Positions 1 through 5,057 are shown, counted from the first letter of the stretch. The stretch: 5,057 nt of DNA from Prevotellaceae bacterium (GCA_031270565.1 JAISXJ010000074.1:1-5057), one strand, 5' to 3'. Notes: generated by a model from the letters alone, not told the origin. Made by a program: numbers and translations.

Positions 1-283
1 TCCCGTTTCTGTTGTTGCTCGCCCAAAACTGACTTGACTGTTTTTGCTATTAATTCCTCTTGCTTCTACATTAAAGTGCCGGATATGAGTTAAAGTGCCG
101 GATATGAGTTATAAGCAGAGATGTCTATCTTTATTTTTAGAGTAGAGACTTTTAATCTCTTTATCTTTTTCGACACACTTTCTTGGTTCTTTCGCCATGA
201 GAAGCAGATATTGGTGGGTTTTAGGAGTTGGGTTTTCCATAATATTGCTGTCAAGCCTATTTATCTCGCGAAAACCTCCTGGT
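1..283. other. Stretch with no supported gene
   Basis: No reading frame here combines a plausible start, a ribosome binding site and recognisable protein features. The frame on the plus strand from 121 gives a Phe-rich, low-complexity product without a good Shine-Dalgarno site. On the minus strand, an open frame from 65 down to the left edge reads like a normal charged helical protein (it contains EELIAKTVKSVLGEQQQKR), but it has only a TTG at 26-24 as a possible start and a TAG just upstream, so it may be a remnant or the edge of a gene outside the window. A minus-strand AGGAGG at 275-280 is not followed by a start codon at a usable distance. The only clear structure is the 19-bp duplication at 71-108. 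Confidence 0.5.
71..108. repeat. Two perfect tandem copies of a 19-bp unit
   Basis: The unit TTAAAGTGCCGGATATGAG occurs at 71-89 and again, without any mismatch, at 90-108, followed by the first two bases (TT) of a third copy. Because 19 is not a multiple of three, it is unlikely to be part of a coding region. It could be a protein binding site pair, a replication slippage product, or an end of a mobile element that carries repeated terminal motifs (as IS21-like elements do). No transposase is visible in the window, so the role is unknown. Confidence 0.85.
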
Positions 284-682
284 TCAAGCCGATTCTTTTG
301 GAGTTGATATATTATTGTCGTCGTCGGTTTGCGTAGTATCTGTTATATCGTCCTGTATGGTATCAATAAGGCGTTTTTGTGTATTCAACAACTCACGCGC
401 GACGATTATCAAATATTCCTGAGTGACTGGCATAAGGGATGTGAAAATATCGTGAAACTCTTTTTCGTAAGGCGACGCGCAGAACATGTCGCCTTGTCCA
501 CCGCGCAGCCAGCGTTCGCTTATGTTATGCGTACTGCATATCAATTTGACATTTTTTTCTGTCAGCTTGCTTCTGCCAATTTCAATCATGGAAAGAGCCG
601 TCTGCGTCAAACCGATTGATTCAGCAAATTTGGTTTGATTCAGATTCAGAAATTTTCTTGCTGTTTTTACTCTTTCATACAT
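284..682 (-). CDS. XRE-family helix-turn-helix transcriptional repressor
   Basis: This 132-residue DNA-binding protein probably represses the divergent promoter next to it and its own. The N-terminal half is a typical XRE/Cro-CI domain: RVKTARKFLNLNQTKFAESI at residues 4-23, then the turn and recognition helix around GLTQTALSMIEIGRSK (24-39). The segment NISERWLRGGQGDMF (53-67) is the usual end of this domain in Bacillota repressors. A short helical region follows, with the motif FTSLMPVTQEYLIIVAR at 80-96, probably for oligomerisation. The tail after residue 106 is rich in Asp, Thr and Asn and is likely disordered. There is no LexA/CI-type Ser-Lys protease domain, so RecA-triggered self-cleavage is not expected. 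The start is ATG at 682-680, supported by AAGGAG at 690-695 with 7 bases of spacing. The gene is divergent from the 56-residue gene at 836. Family confidence is high; its target is inferred from position. Confidence 0.93.
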   Translation of the reverse strand: MYERVKTARKFLNLNQTKFAESIGLTQTALSMIEIGRSKLTEKNVKLICSTHNISERWLRGGQGDMFCASPYEKEFHDIFTSLMPVTQEYLIIVARELLNTQKRLIDTIQDDITDTTQTDDDNNISTPKESA

Positions 683-702
683 TTCGTGTCTCCTTCGCAG
701 AC

Positions 703-731
703 ATATTATCAGAAATCAATAAAAAATTCAA
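703..731 (-). promoter_or_regulatory. Probable leftward promoter of the repressor gene
   Basis: Read on the minus strand, TTGAAT (plus-strand 726-731) and TAATAT (703-708) are separated by 17 bases, a good sigma-70-type match, and the -10 lies about 20 bases upstream of the ATG at 682. The region is AT-rich, so chance matches are possible, but the spacing and location are right for the repressor gene. Confidence 0.55.
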
Positions 732-748
732 CATAAATAACATTGATT
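714..748. promoter_or_regulatory. Possible second repressor site: 7-bp inverted arms flanking the leftward -35
   Basis: AATCAAT at 714-720 and ATTGATT at 742-748 are perfect reverse complements separated by 21 bases, and they bracket the leftward -35 box. This would suit autoregulation by the repressor. The sequence differs from the strong palindrome at 757-777 and the region is AT-rich, so this is a weak candidate. Confidence 0.2.
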
Positions 749-756
749 GATAACGA

Positions 757-777
757 AAACTCATTTTGAATGAGTTT
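757..777. promoter_or_regulatory. Operator candidate: perfect 9+3+9 bp inverted repeat
   Basis: Arms AAACTCATT (757-765) and AATGAGTTT (769-777) are exact reverse complements around a TTG centre. The right arm overlaps the first two bases of the rightward -35 box (776-781), so a bound dimer would block RNA polymerase at that promoter. The XRE repressor encoded next door is the natural ligand. That such repressors bind palindromes of this size overlapping divergent promoters is established; this particular pairing is inference. Confidence 0.7.
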
Positions 778-804
778 GACTAATTTATTCATGACTGTTA
801 TAAT
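776..804 (+). promoter_or_regulatory. Strong rightward sigma-70-type promoter
   Basis: TTGACT at 776-781 and TATAAT at 799-804 are separated by exactly 17 bases, and a TG one base upstream of the -10 (796-797) adds an extended -10 element. This is almost a consensus promoter. It should start transcription near 811 and produce a leader of about 25 bases before the ATG at 836. The overlapping palindrome at 757-777 indicates that it is kept under repression. Confidence 0.85.
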
Positions 805-835
805 TAAAACATAGGCTTAATAAGAAGGTGCTGAT

Positions 836-1006
836 ATGCCGACTGATTTAGAGTGTGAAGCTATGCAACTTTTCAGCGAATTATCACCAGAAAATCAAAA
901 TATGTTGCTCATGTATACCCGTGTCGCGCACATCGCCGAAAACGCCGTTAAACAATCTGTGAAACGCGCATTAGGGCAGGAAAATAACGCGATGGAGGGT
1001 GTATAA
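836..1006 (+). CDS. Small helical protein of the repressor-controlled operon, unknown function
   Basis: A 56-residue protein starting at ATG 836, with AAGGTG at 825-830 as ribosome binding site (5-base spacing), directly downstream of the strong promoter. I do not recognise a named family. It appears almost entirely helical, without membrane segments or cysteine motifs. Residues 13-29 (FSELSPENQNMLLMYTR) match residues 80-96 of the adjacent repressor (FTSLMPVTQEYLIIVAR) at F, L, P, Q, L and R with the same spacing. It therefore resembles the C-terminal helical part of such a repressor without the DNA-binding domain. That suggests, but does not prove, binding to the repressor or another regulator. 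It occupies the place that cro-like or early genes have in phage switches. It is too short for many gene callers, but promoter, ribosome binding site and downstream coupling all support it. Confidence 0.75.
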   Translation: MPTDLECEAMQLFSELSPENQNMLLMYTRVAHIAENAVKQSVKRALGQENNAMEGV

Positions 1007-1032
1007 TGTCAATAGTTACTAAAGAATTTTAA
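1006..1032 (+). pseudogene. Eight-codon reading frame, probable stump of a lost gene
   Basis: ATG at 1006-1008 overlaps the TAA of the upstream gene (TAATG) and is preceded by GGAGGG at 994-999 with 6 bases of spacing, an ideal arrangement for translational coupling. The frame encodes only MSIVTKEF before TAA at 1030-1032. Such initiation signals normally belong to a real gene, so this is most simply the N-terminus of the next gene of the former operon, removed by a deletion or insertion just after codon 8. A functional micropeptide or leader peptide is the alternative. Confidence 0.45.
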
Positions 1033-1120
1033 TCATGAGGGACTGGAATATATTCAGCTCAAAACAGAGGATATTTGATATGTTCGTGCATTTTCGAAAA
1101 GTAAGCGGAGAAAAATTGTG
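1033..1120 (+). other. Spacer between the switch region and the zinc-ribbon operon
   Basis: About 88 bases with no terminator hairpin and no promoter I would defend. It contains the 10-bp palindrome GAATATATTC at 1046-1055 and, at its end, GGAG at 1107-1110, the ribosome binding site of the next gene. A 28-codon frame from ATG 1035 ends in TGATG overlapping the next gene's start but has no Shine-Dalgarno site, so I do not call it. With no terminator, transcription from the promoter at 776-804 may continue into the next operon. Confidence 0.4.
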
Positions 1121-1819
1121 ATGTTCTGTTCAAAGTGTGGCGCAAAGCTCGGAGAATCCGCCTCGTTTTGCTCAAATTGCGGGACAAAAGTAACAGACAC
1201 GCGCATTGAAGAAATCGTAACAGACGATCCGAGAGTTTTCTCAACAAGGAATGACGTAAAGATTCCGCACGATTATGCGTGGTGGTTGATCATAATCCCC
1301 GGAGCTATGTGGTTTTTGGGTGTCTTTCTGCGTATGGACATAGCCAGGATTGGAAATGTAGTGTTGTTCATCGTTATGTGTTGGCTGGCCTACAAAGACT
1401 CGCAATTATTCGAAAAAGCGGGATTGCCTAAACCAATTCCCGCATGGATAGTGTTTCCTCCGGTATATTTTTATAAACGAGGCAAAATACAAGGCCAAAC
1501 AATGAAGCTCTTTAAGCGTTCTTTGGGGACGTTTGCCGTCATTTGCGCAGTGATTATCTTTCCTGAATTTTTTGCTGATTTTCAACCGTTGGAAAAAAGA
1601 ATCACCGCCGCCGCGCCGCAAGCAGTAAATCAAATAGCGGCGGAGCGTTTTCCGAACGCGTCAAAATGCACGAAGGTAACGTTGAATGGTCAGGTATCTG
1701 ACAACAAATATAAGGGAACAGCGTTTTTAGATAATGGGAACACGGTTGAGGTGGATATATCACTGAATGGTGACAGCATTTATGTCGAGATACCCATGTC
1801 GCAGTTTTTAAAGTTTTAA
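1121..1819 (+). CDS. Zinc-ribbon membrane protein (first of two paralogues)
   Basis: A 232-residue membrane protein of unknown function. Residues 1-21 form a zinc ribbon with C3-x2-C6 and C17-x2-C20, the zinc_ribbon_2-like type common at the N-terminus of Bacillota membrane proteins. Hydrophobic segments follow at about 53-70, 74-91 and 135-150, with a Pro-rich amphipathic stretch (IPAWIVFPPVYFYKR, 106-120) between the second and third. The C-terminal 75 residues are soluble, with a beta-rich end containing YKGTAFLDNGNTVEVDI (197-213). With the ribbon in the cytoplasm, three crossings put this end outside. The next gene shares the whole layout, including DS-x2-L-x3-G-x3-P after the second segment, so the two arose by duplication. 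ATG 1121 is preferred because it aligns with the other ribbons; GTG 1118, 7 bases after GGAG (1107-1110), would add one Met. No enzymatic motif is visible. Gene certain, function unknown. Confidence 0.9.
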   Translation: MFCSKCGAKLGESASFCSNCGTKVTDTRIEEIVTDDPRVFSTRNDVKIPHDYAWWLIIIPGAMWFLGVFLRMDIARIGNVVLFIVMCWLAYKDSQLFEKAGLPKPIPAWIVFPPVYFYKRGKIQGQTMKLFKRSLGTFAVICAVIIFPEFFADFQPLEKRITAAAPQAVNQIAAERFPNASKCTKVTLNGQVSDNKYKGTAFLDNGNTVEVDISLNGDSIYVEIPMSQFLKF

Positions 1820-1854
1820 CTTGTGCGTGCGTTCGATAACGGATTTTGGAGCAT

Positions 1855-1860
1855 AGGAGG
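1855..1860 (+). promoter_or_regulatory. Perfect AGGAGG ribosome binding site fixing the start at 1868
   Basis: AGGAGG lies 7 bases before ATG 1868. This decides the start of the following gene: the frame that continues to 2702 has only GTG 1884 or ATG 1905 as starts, both too far from this site, and both would destroy the first half of the zinc ribbon. Confidence 0.85.
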
Positions 1861-1867
1861 ATTAACA

Positions 1868-2702
1868 ATGTTATGTACAAACTGTGGCAAAAAAATCAAG
1901 GACGATGCTGTATTTCTGCCCATACTGCGGAACGAAATCGGGTTCGGCAAGCGAACAGCCATTTAACGCTAAAGAATCCGTCGACAGCATAAAATCCGCT
2001 TCAAAAGAATCCGTCAAAACCGCCATCCAAAAATTATCGGTCTGGAAAGAGCGTTTGAATCAGTATTATGCTCGCATATTCGCGTTTTTGCCTGAAAAAA
2101 CGGCGTTTGACATAATGCCAGACTGTATGCTTGTCCTTGAACTTATCAGCCTTGTCTTTTATATACACCTATCTTTGAAAAACGGCTTCAGCGACACTAT
2201 GTTTTACGTCCTACCCATAATATTTTGGGTACTGAAAATTATTTTTGCCCACGCTGATTCATACTATCTCGCCCGAGAAGGTTACAAAACGCCAAATTTT
2301 CTTTGGGCTGTTATTTTCCTGCCTTTTTATGTAACCAAAAGAGAAAAAGCTACGAATGTTAAACGGCACTTGCTGATTGTTTTGTCGTTCCTCATAATTG
2401 TAATAGCCGTCTGTTTTTCGGTATACGCGACAAGTCAAAAAAATAAAATTGAAACAATAGCGCAGAAACTAGTCAATCAGAAAAATTCTTCAGTAGGCAT
2501 GGCGGTTTGTGACAGCGTAAAGATAAACAGACGCGCCGTGAACAGCACCGGAAGTAAATTGAGCTTTGATGGTAAATATATAGGCACGGCTTATCTCAAC
2601 GATGGCAATACCTTGAAAATAGAAATCGAAGCGGACTATGAGAAGGTGAGCGTAAGGATTTCACCCGATGAATGGGGAAATATACTGAACGAGTTATTTT
2701 AA
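1868..2702 (+). CDS. Zinc-ribbon membrane protein (second paralogue), frameshifted in the ribbon
   Basis: Read with one frame correction, this is a 277-residue paralogue of the preceding protein. Translation from ATG 1868 gives MLCTNCGKKIKDDAVF and then runs out of frame to TAA at 1964-1966 (32 residues). The rest, from FCPYCGTK onward, lies one base further and is open to 2702. Dropping one T from 1913-1915 restores C3, C6, C17 and C20 exactly as in both neighbours. After the ribbon comes a charged linker about 35 residues longer than in the paralogue. Hydrophobic segments lie at about 85-103, 109-128, 142-155 and 166-187 (corrected numbering). The C-terminal domain contains YIGTAYLNDGNTLKIEI, matching the first paralogue. 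It lies 48 bases after the previous gene and 45 before the next, in one operon. The shift may be a recent mutation, a sequencing error, or +1 recoding at TTT-C. If unrecoded, only a ribbon-less protein from GTG 1884 or ATG 1905 could be made, without a suitable ribosome binding site. Confidence 0.85.
1910..1919 (+). other. Frameshift site inside the zinc ribbon coding sequence
   Basis: The bases GTATTTCTGC should read GTA-TTC-TGC (V-F-C) to complete the ribbon; one T of 1913-1915 is extra relative to that reading. The ten residues between C6 and C17 found in both neighbouring ribbons are recovered only with the one-base correction. The TTT followed by C would also permit tRNA-Phe to slip forward from UUU to UUC, but no stop or clearly slow codon follows, so programmed recoding has no further support. 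Confidence 0.8.
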
Positions 2703-2747
2703 TGCTTTGTGAGAATACAAAAATACCCCTGAAGGGACGTGTGAATA

Positions 2748-4865
2748 GTGTTTTGTACGAAATGTGGAAGTCAATTGGTAGATGATGCAAGTTTCTGTGA
2801 AAAATGTGGAGAAAAAATAGATACGGATTATGTAAGAATAGAATCTGCTATGCCTGCCGTGCAAACCGAACAAAATCATGAGAATGAAACAAGCATAGAT
2901 TCACTTGAAGAGAAAGCGCGGACTGAAAACATCGGAAAAAATGATACGTTGCCAAAGGTGATAAGTGTTATAGTATTAGTCGCTTTGTTGTTTATTAGGT
3001 TTATTAGCGGGGAAGCAGCTTTGAAAGGCCCATTGAGTCCATCTGAATTTTTTGAATTGTGCGGAACTGGAACTCCTAAGCAAGTTGAAGAAGCTATTAA
3101 AAACGGCGCGGATATTAAATCGGTTGACGAAGAAGGTAACACGCCACTTATGTATGCAGCGAGCAACAACCATAATCCTGAAATAATAACGGCTTTAATC
3201 AAAAACGGCGCTAGTGTTGATGATAGAGATGAAGATAGCTGGACACCGTTGATGTTTGCGGCACGTTACAACACAAACCCTGAAATTATTTCAACTTTAG
3301 TCAAAAACGGCGCTAGTGTTGATGATAAAAATGAAGGTAGCTGGACACCGCTGATGTTGGCGGCATGTGACAACACAAACCCTGAAATTATTTCAATTTT
3401 AATCAAAAACGGCGCTAGTGTTGATGATAAAAGTATAGGTGGCTTTACCCCGCTAGTGTTTGCATCGGGCGGTAACTCTAACCCTGAAATTATTTCAATT
3501 TTAATCAGAAACGGTGCTAGTGTTGATGATAGATATGAAGATGGCGCGACACCGTTGATGTTTGCGGCACGTGGCAACACAAACCCTGAAATAATAATGG
3601 TCTTAATCGAAAACGGAGCGGATATTAACGCACGCGACGACAGTGGAAAAAGTGCTTTCGATTATGCCAGAGAAAATGAAAACCCCGACATTCTTAAAAA
3701 ATTGCAGGAATTGTCTAATAGTGACGCAACTCAAACGAACATTCGTACATCTACCCCCCCAAATACCCATCCAGATAGTGACAATGCCGCCCGCACAACA
3801 GCTTCCCAAATCACATACGACTATCAAGGTTCAGCGGGAGACTTTGTAAACGAATTTATAAAGAATTCATTCGCGGCGGAAGAAAAGTATGTTGGCAAAA
3901 GAATAAAAATAACCGGCACAGTGGATAGCATTGAACGCGGCCCCGACGGTAATCCTATTGTATCCATAAAGATTTACAAACCAATAGATTTATTTGGAGG
4001 CGCCGAGCAACTTTACAATCCGATAGATAGCGGCGATAGAATAATTTGCTTGTTTGGAGCTGACCAAAAGAGCAATGTCGCTAAATTGAGTAGCGACAGA
4101 AACACTACGCTGGTTGGCGTATGTACGGAAATATCTAATACCTTCGGTTTACAGATACAAATGGAAGATTGCGTAATATTCTCCGAGGATAGTGACCAAA
4201 ATAAAAGCCATAACGATGATTCATTTGTAGTAAATAATGAAAATGAAGCGTCAAAATTACTTGGCAAAGCACTACAAGAGATGGGACGGTTGAAAGACCC
4301 TCTAGAAGACATCGAATCTCACGGTCAGAGCAAAGAAATTATAGCGGGTAATAGTTTGGCGTGCTGGACGTTTTCTACTACGTTTCAGGATAACCGTAAT
4401 TACCCAAATGGCAACCCCGCTATAGGCTATGCCGTCAGCACTTCCGGGGAAATATTTCAGTACTATCCCGACGTTCGGGAATGGGGAGATCTTGGTCCTA
4501 TTGAGGACGATGGGACAGTTTCAGACGAAACAAACACAAAAGGAAATACCCCGACAAATAATGCTCACCTGCTAATGATAGTAGATATCACCGGCGACAA
4601 TGTTAACGTCCGAAGCGCGCCTAACGCCCAAGGCAAGGTTTTGTTTCAAGTCAGCAAGGAAGATTTTCTTGCTGTTAACAAAAAACCAATCCAGGATAGT
4701 TCGGGACAGGAGTGGTATGAGGTAATATTTCGCATGGGCTCTGAGGATAATGAGTTTGGCCGTATTTCGACCCCGGCGTATATAACTGGTAAATTTATAA
4801 AAAAACATCCCGAATCGGAAACAGTAATAGAAGAATTTGGTTTGGGTTATTATTACACTTTCTAA
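2748..4865 (+). CDS. Membrane-anchored zinc ribbon / ankyrin / OB-fold / SH3 mosaic protein
   Basis: A 705-residue bitopic protein. Domains in order: zinc ribbon 1-21 (C3, C6, C17, C20); charged linker 22-69; one membrane helix about 70-87; ankyrin repeats about 97-322, with full 34-residue units from 131 to 300; a Thr/Ser/Pro/Asn linker 323-355; an OB-fold domain about 375-478 resembling the tRNA_anti-like family (YVGKRIKITGTVDSI at 381-395, then IICLFGA and LVGVCTEI); a beta region about 530-585 (GYAVSTSGEIFQYYPDVREW, 560-579) like those of bacterial lipoproteins; and an SH3 domain about 610-688 (DNVNVRSAPNAQGKVLF, AYITGKFIK). Basic residues before the helix and the extracellular-type SH3 domain predict ribbon inside and everything after residue 87 outside. 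No catalytic site is seen; each module is a binding module, so a surface or periplasmic receptor or scaffold is plausible. GTG 2748 is chosen because it places the ribbon as in the two upstream proteins; AAGGGA at 2732-2737 (10-base spacing) serves as ribosome binding site and lies partly in the palindrome CCCTGAAGGG (2727-2736). Last gene of the operon. Confidence 0.9.
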   Translation: MFCTKCGSQLVDDASFCEKCGEKIDTDYVRIESAMPAVQTEQNHENETSIDSLEEKARTENIGKNDTLPKVISVIVLVALLFIRFISGEAALKGPLSPSEFFELCGTGTPKQVEEAIKNGADIKSVDEEGNTPLMYAASNNHNPEIITALIKNGASVDDRDEDSWTPLMFAARYNTNPEIISTLVKNGASVDDKNEGSWTPLMLAACDNTNPEIISILIKNGASVDDKSIGGFTPLVFASGGNSNPEIISILIRNGASVDDRYEDGATPLMFAARGNTNPEIIMVLIENGADINARDDSGKSAFDYARENENPDILKKLQELSNSDATQTNIRTSTPPNTHPDSDNAARTTASQITYDYQGSAGDFVNEFIKNSFAAEEKYVGKRIKITGTVDSIERGPDGNPIVSIKIYKPIDLFGGAEQLYNPIDSGDRIICLFGADQKSNVAKLSSDRNTTLVGVCTEISNTFGLQIQMEDCVIFSEDSDQNKSHNDDSFVVNNENEASKLLGKALQEMGRLKDPLEDIESHGQSKEIIAGNSLACWTFSTTFQDNRNYPNGNPAIGYAVSTSGEIFQYYPDVREWGDLGPIEDDGTVSDETNTKGNTPTNNAHLLMIVDITGDNVNVRSAPNAQGKVLFQVSKEDFLAVNKKPIQDSSGQEWYEVIFRMGSEDNEFGRISTPAYITGKFIKKHPESETVIEEFGLGYYYTF
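3138..3647 (+). repeat. Five tandem 102-bp repeats encoding ankyrin units
   Basis: Units at 3138-3239, 3240-3341, 3342-3443, 3444-3545 and 3546-3647 each encode 34 residues with no length variation. The second and third units differ by about 10 of 102 bases by hand count. The blocks AACCCTGAAATTATTTCA and AACGGCGCTAGTGTTGATGA recur nearly unchanged at 102-base steps. A diverged unit precedes (about 3036-3137) and a partial one follows (3648-3713). The similarity at the DNA level, beyond what protein conservation needs, points to recent expansion or gene conversion. Confidence 0.9.
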
Positions 4866-4871
4866 ATCAAA

Positions 4872-4904
4872 AAAAGAGAGGCTTAACCAACCAGCCTCTC
4901 TTTT
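4872..4904. terminator. Strong intrinsic terminator, bidirectional
   Basis: Arms AAAAGAGAGGC (4872-4882) and GCCTCTCTTTT (4894-4904) pair perfectly over 11 bp around an 11-base loop. The T run on the right serves the rightward operon, which stops at 4865; the A run on the left (from 4869) becomes a T run on the minus strand and serves the convergent gene ending at 4934. It lies between two converging stop codons, as expected for a shared terminator. Confidence 0.93.
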
Positions 4905-4933
4905 CTATTCTCGCCATTCCGCGAAAAATCGCC

Positions 4934-5057
4934 TCAACCAAAAATATCCGAGAACCACTCAATCACGGTTCCAATAACCTTAACGCATGTTACGCCACAA
5001 TGCGGGCAATTAAACCCCAAATCACCGCATGACGGATTATAGGCGTATTTTTTACCG
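4934..5057 (-). CDS. C-terminal end of a convergent cysteine-motif protein (partial)
   Basis: The last 40 codons of a leftward gene that enters from the right edge and stops at TGA (4936-4934). The visible part reads from GKKYAYNPSC through CPHCGVTC to the end VIEWFSDIFG. Cysteines lie at visible positions 10, 17, 20 and 24, of which C17-x2-C20-G is a typical zinc knuckle; the partner pair may be C10 and C24 or residues outside the window. A hydrophobic and aromatic tail of about 15 residues follows. The start is not in the window, so total length and other domains are unknown. It is another likely zinc-binding protein beside the zinc-ribbon operon, but here the ribbon is at the C-terminus and the gene is in the opposite orientation, so it is not clearly a member of the same family. 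Confidence 0.75.
   Translation of the reverse strand, partial: GKKYAYNPSCGDLGFNCPHCGVTCVKVIGTVIEWFSDIFG

Noticed and set aside
1..65. Minus-strand open frame with a protein-like composition at the left edge
   Set aside because: Only about 21 codons are visible, with a stop just upstream and only TTG as start; too little to call a gene or a pseudogene.
109..240. 43-codon minus-strand frame downstream of the repressor gene
   Set aside because: No ribosome binding site near its ATG at 240; the AGGAGG at 275-280 is 34 bases away and no start codon lies at a usable distance from it.
256..290. Possible terminator after the repressor gene (short inverted repeat AACC / GGTT)
   Set aside because: Only a 4-bp stem, and no T run follows on the minus strand.
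121..336. 71-codon plus-strand frame
   Set aside because: Phe-rich, low-complexity product, no good ribosome binding site, and its end overlaps the repressor gene on the other strand.
329..619. 96-codon plus-strand frame
   Set aside because: Lies entirely opposite the well-supported XRE repressor gene and has no domain features.
1035..1121. 28-codon frame ending in TGATG at the start of the first zinc-ribbon gene
   Set aside because: The coupling overlap is attractive, but no Shine-Dalgarno site precedes its ATG and the peptide has no recognisable feature.
2702..2785. 27-codon frame starting in the TAATG at the end of the second paralogue
   Set aside because: No ribosome binding site, overlaps the ribbon coding region of the next gene, and its resemblance to a ribbon start (MLC) is not followed by further cysteines.
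3266..3580. 104-codon minus-strand frame with internal repeats
   Set aside because: It is the antisense shadow of the ankyrin array; it is open only because the 102-bp period is a multiple of three, so an open antisense frame repeats itself.
3138..3647. Regular repeats as a possible CRISPR array
   Set aside because: The repeats are contiguous 102-bp coding units without unique spacers and encode ankyrin motifs.

Overview
The window looks like accessory DNA from a low-to-moderate GC bacterium with strong Shine-Dalgarno sites (AAGGAG, AGGAGG) and consensus sigma-70-type promoters. The XRE repressor type, the short helical companion protein and the zinc-ribbon membrane proteins fit Bacillota best, possibly a Negativicute; Synergistota cannot be excluded. 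This assignment is inferred from protein style, not from a marker gene.

Left part (1-1032): no convincing gene before 284, only a 19-bp tandem duplication at 71-108. Then comes a phage- or ICE-like control switch: a leftward XRE-family repressor (284-682) and a rightward 56-residue helical protein (836-1006), divergently transcribed. The shared intergenic region holds a TTGACT-17-TATAAT promoter whose -35 box overlaps a perfect 9+3+9 bp inverted repeat, the obvious operator candidate. The small protein is followed by an overlapping (TAATG) eight-codon reading frame with its own good ribosome binding site, which reads like the stump of a lost downstream gene.

Middle and right part (1121-4865): three same-strand genes with 45-48 bp gaps and no terminator between them. 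All three begin M-(F/L)-C-x-x-C-G and carry a 20-residue four-cysteine zinc ribbon at the extreme N-terminus, followed by membrane segments and an extracytoplasmic part. The first two are paralogues (ribbon, about three hydrophobic segments, small C-terminal beta domain). The second has a one-base frameshift inside its zinc ribbon. The third is a 705-residue mosaic: zinc ribbon, one membrane helix, ankyrin repeats of exactly 34 residues, an OB-fold domain of the tRNA_anti-like type, a lipoprotein-like beta region and a bacterial SH3 domain. A strong, bidirectional-looking terminator closes the operon at 4872-4904.

Right edge (4934-5057): the C-terminal 40 codons of a convergent leftward gene, again with a cysteine cluster (CPHCG).

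Working model (inference): the three zinc-ribbon proteins form a membrane-associated set, cytoplasmic ribbons inside and binding modules outside. With no terminator between 1006 and 1121, transcription from the XRE-controlled promoter could run into this operon. No catalytic domain is visible in any of the proteins, so a sensing, scaffolding or envelope-binding role is more likely than an enzymatic one.
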